In this document: piece by piece, positions 56,787 through 64,000 of the stretch | How positions within the stretch are numbered: the first letter of the stretch is position 1 | Layout: the number at the start of each line of letters is the position of its first letter | Assembly: GCF_040958095.1 (NCBI RefSeq) | Contig: NC_091228.1 | Span: 6,631,200 to 6,695,199, forward strand | Direction of reading: 5' to 3' | Origin: Procambarus clarkii | Lineage: Eukaryota > Arthropoda > Malacostraca > Decapoda > Cambaridae | DNA length: 64,000 nucleotides | Program-made: the position numbers and the translations under genes | Notes under the pieces: model-generated | What the model was told of the DNA's origin: nothing | Seen by the model: only the letters and a program-made list of their open reading frames with translations | Database searches by the model: none

Positions 56787-57095
56787 TGCTGACCAGACCA
56801 CACACTAGAAGGTGAAAGGACGACGACTTTTGATTGATTGTTGCCGCCGAAGGCGGCTAGTTTATTGTGCGCCCCATACTCATCCTGTGAGCGGTAGCGC
56901 AAAAGCATTACAGAGGGCACAAAAGGTCTTTATCAGACCTCATCTTAGATTATTACATAAACAATTTCTTCAATCTTTCGACGACGTTTCGGTCCGTCCT
57001 GGACCATTCTCAAGTCGATTGTGACTTGAGAATGGTCCAGGACGGACCGAAACGTCGTCGTCCCTTCACCTTCTAGTGTGTGGTCTGCTTCAACA
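56787..57095 (+). mobile_element. Hairpin element copy 9, interrupted by another repeat
   Basis: The left arm is split by a 156-bp insertion (56828-56983), and CGACGAC appears on both sides of it, a 7-bp target duplication. The rest of the hairpin continues 56984-57095. Outer flanks share only TCTATG. Neither arm has the extra tail. Confidence 0.82.
56828..56983 (-). mobile_element. Short element sharing the I-like LINE tail
   Basis: Read on the minus strand it has CGCTCACAGGATGAGTATGG, GGCGCACAATAAACTAGCC and ends at a GATT repeat. The block matches the 3' end of the I-like LINE (GGGTATGGGGTGCATAATAA). It interrupts hairpin copy 9 with a 7-bp duplication. Probably a truncated LINE or a SINE using that LINE's machinery. 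Confidence 0.65.
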
Positions 57096-57182
57096 CTCAT
57101 CTATGAAATTAAATAACACATACACACGTCTGCGTGTCCCAGCGTTGCGCCTCGTTATAACCGCCCAGCCCTAGAAACTTAT

Positions 57183-57275
57183 ATCTTATTTTATTTATTT
57201 ATTTGTTTTCATTCTTGCACAGCCACTAGCACGCATAGCGTTGCGTGCAAGTCCTTAATCCTAATTTTCAAACAC
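57183..57275 (-). mobile_element. LINE tail fragment
   Basis: TTTCATTCTTGCACAGCCAC, CTAGCACGCATAGCG and GTGCAAGTCCTTAATCC, complement of the shared tail. Confidence 0.75.
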
Positions 57276-57318
57276 ATACATTGCTTGGAAGTAGCCCGTA
57301 ACAGCTGTCTAACGCCCA

Positions 57319-57585
57319 GGGGCCAGATTCACGACAGCACTTACGCAAGTACTTACGAACGTGTACATCTCTCCTTAATCTTTGACGGCTTTGGTTACAT
57401 TTATTAAACAGTTTACAAGCATGAAAACTTGCCAATCAACTGTTGTTATTGTTATAAACAGCCTCCTGGTGCTTCGGAGCTCATTAACTGTTTAATAATT
57501 GTAAACAAAGCCGCCAAAGATTGAGAAAAGATGGACAGGTTCGTAAGTGCTTGCGTAGCTGCTTCGTGAATCTGGTCCCAGGTAC
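57319..57585. mobile_element. MITE-H copy 2, inserted in a SINE
   Basis: Same inverted structure (GGCCAGATTCACGACAGCAC ... GAATCTGGT). It splits a SINE-A-like sequence (57285-57318 and 57586-57725, minus) whose text reads on as GCCCAGGTACC when the MITE is removed; CCCAGG occurs on both sides. Confidence 0.82.
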
Positions 57586-57939
57586 CTATTTACTGCTAGG
57601 TGAACAGCAGTATTGGAAAATTAGGGTACAAAAAACTGCCCATTTGTTTCCACCTTCGCCGGGGATCGAACCTGAACTCTAAGGATTACGAACAACGAGC
57701 GCTGTCCACACAGCCGTCAGGACCCATAATTAAACAAACATTTGGCATTAGCCAACTACAACATCTACTTAGCTCTTTGTTTTGGAGTAGCAAAGGTATC
57801 CGTCGGTCGCTACAGGGAAGGTTGATAGTAGTGGTAATTGGCTGCTCAAAGATTGGACGGTCGAGCAGGTCTTTGCTAGTGTTGACGGGGTGAGGGTTGG
57901 GCGTGTACTGGGACCACCTTATTCATGTGTTGTTGTCAT

Positions 57940-58305
57940 AGATTCAGCTACTCGAAACAAGTTCCAAGTAGCACGGGCTATGGTGAGTCCGTAGTGGACT
58001 TACCTGGCACAGGAGCGGGGCAAGTAGCACGGACTATGGTGAGCCCGTAGTGGACTTACCTGGCACAGGAGCGGGGCAAGTAGCACGGGCTATGGTGAGC
58101 CCCCAGTGGACTTACCTGGCACAGGAGCGGGGCAAGTAGCACGGACTATGGTGAGCCCGTAGTGGACTTACCTGGCACAGGAGCGGGGCAAGTAGCACGG
58201 GCTATGGTGAGCCCGTAGTGGACTTACCTGGCACAGGAGCGGGGCAAGTAGCACGGGCTATGGTGAGCCCGTAGTGGACTTACCTGGCACAGGAGCGGGG
58301 CAGTT
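57940..58305 (-). repeat. Second array of the same unit
   Basis: Six units of about 60 bp, complementary to the 22.4-kb array (GTAGCACGGGCTATGGTGAG, GTGGACTTACCTGGCACAGG). It starts with AGATTCAGCTACTCGAAACA, the same retroposon tail. Confidence 0.85.
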
Positions 58306-58732
58306 CTTGTTCCCCTATGGCTGTGTCGTTAGTTACCGCCCAGTGGTAGTTACGGGGGAAGAGATTGCCACGGAGTAGTTATTCCGGCTCGACGTTGACG
58401 TAATATCAATCTTTGCGTAGCTATTATGCAGTTATTATTTTCTCTTGTTATTTAATAATTAACATTATTGTTATGAATTGTTATCAAGAATTTGTTTACA
58501 TATTTTTGTACGGTAAATAATAATTTTGTGACAGATACGTGCCTAAATAAAATTTATGTGGGGGGAAAAGTCGTGTTGTGGGTTTTCAATCTTTCAGTAG
58601 TTTTTTTTGGTAGCACCTTTGCAATATGTTGTTGTTATATATGATGGCAGCGCCTCTGTAATATGTGGGCAACCCTTTCGTAGTATGTAGATAGTCCTTC
58701 TGTTGTCTAGAGCAGAGGGACTTTTGCTGTAT

Positions 58733-58982
58733 TTTCTTGAGGTTATCTTGAGATGATTTCGGGGCTTTTTAGTGTCCCCGCGGCCCGGTCCTCGACCAGG
58801 CCTCCACCCCCAGGAAGCAGCCCGTGACAGCTGACTAACACCCAGGTACCTATTTTACTGCTAGGTAACAGGGGGCATAGGGTGAAAGAAACTCTGCCCA
58901 TTGTTTCTCGCCGGCGCCTGGGATCGAACCCAGGACCACAGGATCACAAGTCCAGCGTGCTGTCCGCTCGGCCGACCGGCAC
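58733..58982 (-). mobile_element. SINE-A copy 8
   Basis: Full copy, minus strand, intact tRNA-like boxes. Another short SINE-A piece is at 23100-23160 (minus), inside the LINE-E fragment there. Confidence 0.9.
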
Positions 58983-59089
58983 CTCTGTAGCTGTATATGG
59001 CAGCCCTTGTATAGAATGTTAAATACCTAATACCTGCTAACATTTTTTATCAATTTTACTGTTAATTTATCAAAAAAATTTCTGTTGGT

Positions 59090-59218
59090 TTAAGGACTTG
59101 CCCGAAACGCTATTCGTACTAGTGACTTTACAAGAATATTAATTCAACTTATTTTCTATATTCTCTGTTAACCCCCCAATGTAACTTCTTGTATATAAAA
59201 AAATAAATAAATATGTTG
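59090..59218 (+). mobile_element. LINE tail fragment
   Basis: AAGGACTTGCCCGAAACGCT through CCAATGTAACTTCTTGTATA and (AAATA)n. Confidence 0.8.
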
Positions 59219-59310
59219 GTAGCCTTTGCATAGTATGTTGACAGCCCTTGTACAGTATGTTGGCAGCCCTTGTACAGTATGTTGGCAGCCCTTGTGTAAT
59301 ATGTTTGCAT
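59215..59310. repeat. 22-bp minisatellite
   Basis: Four units of ATGTTGGCAGCCCTTGTACA type. Confidence 0.85.
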
Positions 59311-59763
59311 CCTTCGCTGCAATACAATGGAAACCCTTCATTGACGACTCGCGTTGCTAGTGTTTAAGTATGTTGGTAGCCATTACTGTGGTGTACAGGC
59401 AAGCATCGCTCTAGTATACAGGAAGAACTCACTGTAGTATTCAGACAACCCTCATCGTAGAATACACACAGACCCCAATGTAGTAATAATCTAGTTAACA
59501 GGAGGAAATGATGGTTTACCTTGGTATACATTAAACAAGTAGCTTTGAATATCAATATATGCAAAATACGATACGATATTCATTATAATGAAGCTTAACA
59601 ACAAAAACCAAACTCTTAAGACGTAAGTCGTGACCTTTAACACGTACGTAACATGATGATATCCTCCGACGGCTACTGATGCCTCTCGCGCGGGTCTCTC
59701 ATTCCCTGCTTTACCAAGGCAGAGAGAGGGAGAGCTGGAAGCTTCACTGTTATACCTCCACTG

Positions 59764-60585
59764 GTATAGCAACAGGTACGGACGAGTCATCAACACTAGT
59801 ATAGCAACAGGTACGGACGAGTCATCAACACTAGTATAGCAACAGGTACGGACGATTCATTAACACTCGTATAGCAACAGGTACGGACGAGTCATCAACA
59901 CAAGTATAGCAACAGGTACGGACGAGTCATCAACACTAGTATAGCAACAGCAACAGACGAGTCATCAACACTAGTATAGCAACAGCAACAGACGAGTCAT
60001 CAACACTAGTATAGCAACAGCAACAGACGAGTCATCAACACTAGTATAGCAACAGCAACAGACGAGTCATCAACACTAGTATAGCAACAGGTACGGACGA
60101 GTCATGAACACTTGTTTATCAACAGCAACGGATGATTCATTAACACTCGTATAGCAACAGGTACGGACGAGTCATCAACACGTATAGCAACAGGTACGGA
60201 CGAGTCATCAACTAAGTATAGCAACAGGTACGGACGAGTCATCAACACTAGTATAGCAACAGCAACAGACGAGTCATCAACACTAGTATAGCAACAGGTA
60301 CGGACGAGTCATCAACTTAGTATAGCAACAGGTACGGACGAGTCATCAACTAAGTATAGCAACAGGTACGGACGAGTCATCAACACTAGTATAGCAACAG
60401 CAACAGACGAGTCATCAACACTAGTATAGCAACAGCAACAGACGAGTCATCAACACTAGTATAGCAACAGCAACAGACGAGTCATCAACACTAGTATAGC
60501 AACAGGTACGGACGAGTCATGAACACTCGTATAGCAACAGGTACGACGAGTCATCAACTAAGTATAGCAACAGGTACGGACAGTG
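59764..60585. repeat. 35-bp minisatellite upstream of the secreted-protein gene
   Basis: About 23 units of AACACTAGTATAGCAACAGG plus TACGGACGAGTCATC. Two unit types alternate in blocks: one with GGTACGGACGAG, one with CAACAGACGAG. It ends about 200 bp upstream of the signal-peptide exon. Confidence 0.93.
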
Positions 60586-60787
60586 ACTATTGCTATGCAC
60601 GTCGCCATGGAGGTGACCCCATGCATGTTTCCGTCTCAGTCTTCGTAACTGAATTTGCAGCATGTCGCAGAATGGCTTGTCCGCTATGAGGAAAAAATAA
60701 GATTTGAGAACAATGCAACAAAATTAATGCCAAAAAACTAATTGTTAACTAAAGCTATTTATTTATTTATTGTTTCCAGCAGTGAAG

Positions 60788-63310
60788 ATGAGGATGTTGC
60801 TCAGTGTGATGGTGATGGTGGTAGTGATGGTGGTGGTGAAGAGTCACTTGCCTCCTGACTCCCACCTGTACGATGGTAAGTACAGCCTCGGACACTGTCA
60901 CTGTCCACTTTGTGTTATCCACTGCCTGTGTGACGGTAAGTACAGCCCTGGACACTGTCCACTGTCCCCTTGTGTTGTCCACTGCCTGTGTGACGGTAAG
61001 TACAGCCCCGGACACTGTCCACTTTCCTATACAGGAAGCTGTCTACTTTAGGAAAAGAGCGGACCACTGTAGAAAACTAGTTGAATGTTATTGTTTATTC
61101 TAAGGAATTTAGTTTAAACTTTTGACGAGAAAATAGTGAATACTGAACGTCTGAATTTGAGTGCGATATTCTATTAAATTCGAAAGTGAATCAGACCGTC
61201 CACTCAGCATTCTGTCTCCGTTGACTGAATTTTATCAAACGTTGCCTGGCTTCCCCATCATATACGAAAAAGGGAATAAGGTATATGGGGTTTCTAGCTC
61301 CTGGGCCCTGCCATGGGCGATGATGGTTATGGGTCGATAGCTACGGGAGACCCGATTATCAATAAGTTGTTCCCTTCCTATGTGAAAGGGAAATGTTTCA
61401 ATGAAACATTTATCGTTATACTATTTTATCCGAGAAAGGTAACAGGCTATACCGTAAAGCAATTTTTGTAACCATTTGGCAGGCAGGCCATGGTAGTGAG
61501 GATGTGGAGTGTATTGTAGACCCGGGCACCGCCGGATACCCCAGATGGTTATCAATATGAAGCAGGAACGTCATTTAGGGAGCGATTTGTATGTGAATCA
61601 TTAATATCAGTTGACAGGAGGAAAGGTTTGACTCTGACAGCTGAGCTGAGCTGGGGTGGGGGGGGGGGCTTGAGCTTTAACCCCCCCCCATCGTCCTAGT
61701 CCTCCTCCCTCAGCTCTGTGACAGGTGTGTGACAGGTGTGAGGCGTCGAAACAATCCCTCCATCACATCTGACACACATTGTAACAGGTGTGACATTGTA
61801 ACAGGTGTGACACAGGTGTGAGGCTCCGATAATACTGAATGGTATTCCATTTGAAACATATTTAGAAGAAATATTCCTTTAGTTGAATCAACAACAGATA
61901 GAACAACACTAAGTGGGCCAGCAAGAGGTTTAAGGCCCGCGCAGGAATATCCCTAAAGAAAAAGGATGCTAAACCTACTATATATATGGACTTAAGTGCC
62001 ACTTGACTGAGAACTAAGACTCTAACGTTACTGTTTCAGAGTGTGTTGTCAAGGAGAACCCGGTAATTACAACCTTTGAAGACTCGATTAAGTTTTGGTT
62101 TGTAAGAACTAGTGATGAAGACTTACAGATAAAGTTCTTCTTAAAAGTAGAAGATTACATAATGGAGTATGGGAACCTTGCTCAGCATGAGTGGTTACAG
62201 GCTGAGGTGAAGTTAGTAGGTGATCCGGCGCTGTATATACAGGGACGGATTCAGCAGCGGACGTACAACAGGGCACATTTTGGTGGAAGGATTGAAATCC
62301 CCTCCACTTTTCTCAAGAATTTCACCATTCTGAACGCTGATGTTCTACTGCAGTGCCCTCAAGGTTAGTCTTATATTACTGCTCTCTTGTTTGGTCTTAA
62401 AATAAGTTTAAATAAAACAAACTCGGTGCGATATACTACGAAAAACCTTACTTGTTGGATATGGTATAATATATGTTATAATCTGATTAAGTATATTTTA
62501 TTATTGAAAATTTAACCGCTGTATGGGCTGAAAATTTTGTTCTACGGGAAGGGGACCTTTCTATATGATCACTTGCCCTCTTAATCACTCCTAATTGTTG
62601 ACTCTAGAAGTGCCTTGTTTATTGTGCACCCCATACTCATCCTGGGAGCTGTAGTTTATTGTGCACCCCATACTCATCCTGGGAGCTGTAGTTTATTGTG
62701 CACCCCATACTCATCCTGGGAGCTGTAGTTTATTGTGCACCCTATACTCATCCTGTGAGCCGTGTCCCATACACATCTTGTGAGCATTATATTGCGTTTG
62801 TGCTCCCCATACTCATTTTGAGAGCGTAATACCTCGTTAAGGAAGGACGAGTTACCGAACTGGTGAAGTAACGCCAGTCACTCAAAATATGAGTTACCTT
62901 ATTTTCTAACAATTCTCATAATATTTTCCAGTCTCTAGTCGTATATACAGATACTTTTTATCTCCAGGCTGGCCAATCAGAGAGCTCTCAACCTTTGTGT
63001 GGCCTGGTGTACGAATTCCTTCGTCTGGAAAAGAGGAGACCTTGGTTCTGACGTCAATATTGGACACAAAAGTGAAGTTCTCAGTATCAGGAAACATGAG
63101 GACTCTGTGTTGGAACACCAGCGGCTCCGGCCTGGCAGTAGTTGGCGAAGAGACGGAGAGCGACTGTGGCGATCTGAGGGGCAATTCACCCGTCACCCTC
63201 AAGTTTTTGTTCGAGGACCACAACGTTGAGGTAAACAGTTGATACTGGCTTCGTGGCTACACCGGGGGTAACACACACACACACACACATACACACCTCA
63301 CAGACACACA

Positions 63311-63389
<79 letters not shown>

Positions 63390-64000
63390 TATGGAAGAAT
63401 ATCTCCCTTTCAGAGAGGGAGAGGGGCACCCCCATACTCATTCCCCGAGCTCATTTCTCTCTTGCTGTAGACACACTGGTGTCTACAGGAAGTGTGTCAC
63501 TGGTGTCGACACCAAGTGTGTCACTGGTGTCGACACCAGTGACACACTCTGGTGTCTCCACCCTTAAACAACAAAGCTATGTCAGTTCCCTTCAATTCTC
63601 ACCCGAGCTGAATGCTTACCAACCCCACTCCAGAGTAATAGCACCAAAGTAACATTAGCTGGAACACCCAAAACTTTATTAAAACTCGGAAACTCTTGGG
63701 TCGGTAGAACAAGGAATGTGGAACACTTGGCTATACTTCTGGTCATCACTGAGCAAGTATTACAGCCCACTTGCTTCTGTCTTGGGATCACTCTCCTGAT
63801 TGCACCTAGTTCGGTTGTTACTTAATGTTACCAGAGTAGCACCAACTCTGCAGCCCATCTTGAATTATTCCTGATTGTCACTCTTAAGATCTCTAACTAT
63901 AAACTTCCAGCAGACAGAGAGGTAATAATTATATTACTTACATGAAGATTAAAATATTTTCAGATATTTTATCTTCGTCGTGATCTGTGGATCACGCCGA
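60788..64000 (+). CDS. Secreted protein of unknown function, 5' part (runs off right edge)
   Basis: Exons 60788-60875, 62040-62363, 62968-63230 and the start of a fourth at 63964 join in phase with GT-AG junctions. The product begins with a hydrophobic Met/Val-rich signal peptide (MRMLLSVMVMVVVMVVVKS). Exon 2 encodes a beta-rich block from ECVVKENPVITTFED to VLLQCPQG with cysteines at both ends. Exon 3 has a second block (VRIPSSGKEETLVLTSILD through LCWNTSGSG to ESDCGDL). The fourth exon opens IFYLRRDLWITP at the edge. Both blocks look like beta-sandwich domains with disulfides, but I recognise no family. An upstream pyrimidine-rich AG just before the ATG may mean a further 5' UTR exon. The first donor is tandemly triplicated (see separate entry). 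Confidence 0.72.
60864..61010 (+). repeat. In-frame triplicated 5' splice donor after the signal-peptide exon
   Basis: The donor context GGTAAGTACAGCC occurs three times, with GT at 60876, 60936 and 60996, exactly 60 bp apart. The reading frame is open across the whole array, so using donor 2 or 3 would insert 20 or 40 residues without changing phase. The added units are GKYSLGHCHCPLCVIHCLCD and GKYSPGHCPLSPCVVHCLCD, both cysteine- and histidine-rich. It is a minisatellite whose unit carries a full donor site. Use of the extra donors is inference. Confidence 0.85.
61020..62039. other. Intron 1 of the secreted-protein gene
   Basis: Unassigned apart from a small GGTGTGACA-type tandem run near 61720-61825 and homopolymer G/C runs near 61660-61690. 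Confidence 0.5.
62605..62830 (-). repeat. Tandem array of LINE-tail units
   Basis: TAGTTTATTGTGCACCCCAT is repeated with a 37-bp period about four times, followed by degenerate copies to 62830. The unit is the complement of the I-like LINE 3' tail. It sits in the second intron of the secreted-protein gene. Confidence 0.8.
63270..63387. repeat. CA microsatellite
   Basis: A long (CA)n run about 40 bp after the exon 3 donor of the secreted-protein gene. Confidence 0.95.
63515..63548. repeat. Perfect 34-bp palindrome
   Basis: AGTGTGTCACTGGTGTC followed by its exact complement, formed where a 26-bp direct repeat turns around. Confidence 0.85.

Overview
The window is nuclear DNA from an arthropod, most likely a decapod crustacean and perhaps a crayfish. 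The evidence is a nuclease of the same type and length as the Kamchatka crab duplex-specific nuclease, small exons split by kilobase introns with GT-AG junctions, and a very dense load of tRNA-derived SINEs, LINE 3' ends, minisatellites and foldback elements. The crayfish assignment is an impression from repeat style, not proof.

Four host genes can be supported. (1) 1306-14505, minus: the 5' part of xanthine dehydrogenase. Fourteen exons and 633 codons cover both 2Fe-2S domains and the FAD domain; the molybdenum domains lie beyond the left edge. (2) 26004-31566, plus: a complete five-exon thiopurine S-methyltransferase of 226 aa. (3) 34810-54936, minus: a complete six-exon secreted DNA/RNA non-specific endonuclease of 413 aa, spread over 20 kb. 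(4) 60788 to the right edge, plus: the start of a secreted protein that I do not recognise, with an in-frame triplicated splice donor. These genes look independent, and I see no operon-like or pathway link between them.

Most of the rest is repeats. The last nuclease intron holds an almost end-to-end Helitron (35320-40621) with a LINE nested inside it. An I-like LINE 3' half with an open RNase H frame lies in the third nuclease intron. Many short elements carry the same 3' tails as these LINEs, which is the pattern of LINE/SINE partnership. Some tandem arrays sit against splice sites or inside a coding exon (XDH linker).

The signal I find most worth following is a hairpin-shaped element of about 170-215 bp, present nine times, plus two diverged or amplified variants. 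It is a long, near-perfect inverted repeat. Each of the six best complete copies has one arm with an extra tail of about 34 nt. Seven of the nine copies have clear 12-14 bp direct repeats (five exact, two with one mismatch), and two more have shorter ones. Within single copies the arms share private variants. This looks less like a cut-and-paste MITE and more like a retroposed hairpin RNA or snap-back cDNA. Labels such as SINE-A or LINE-E are local to this report.
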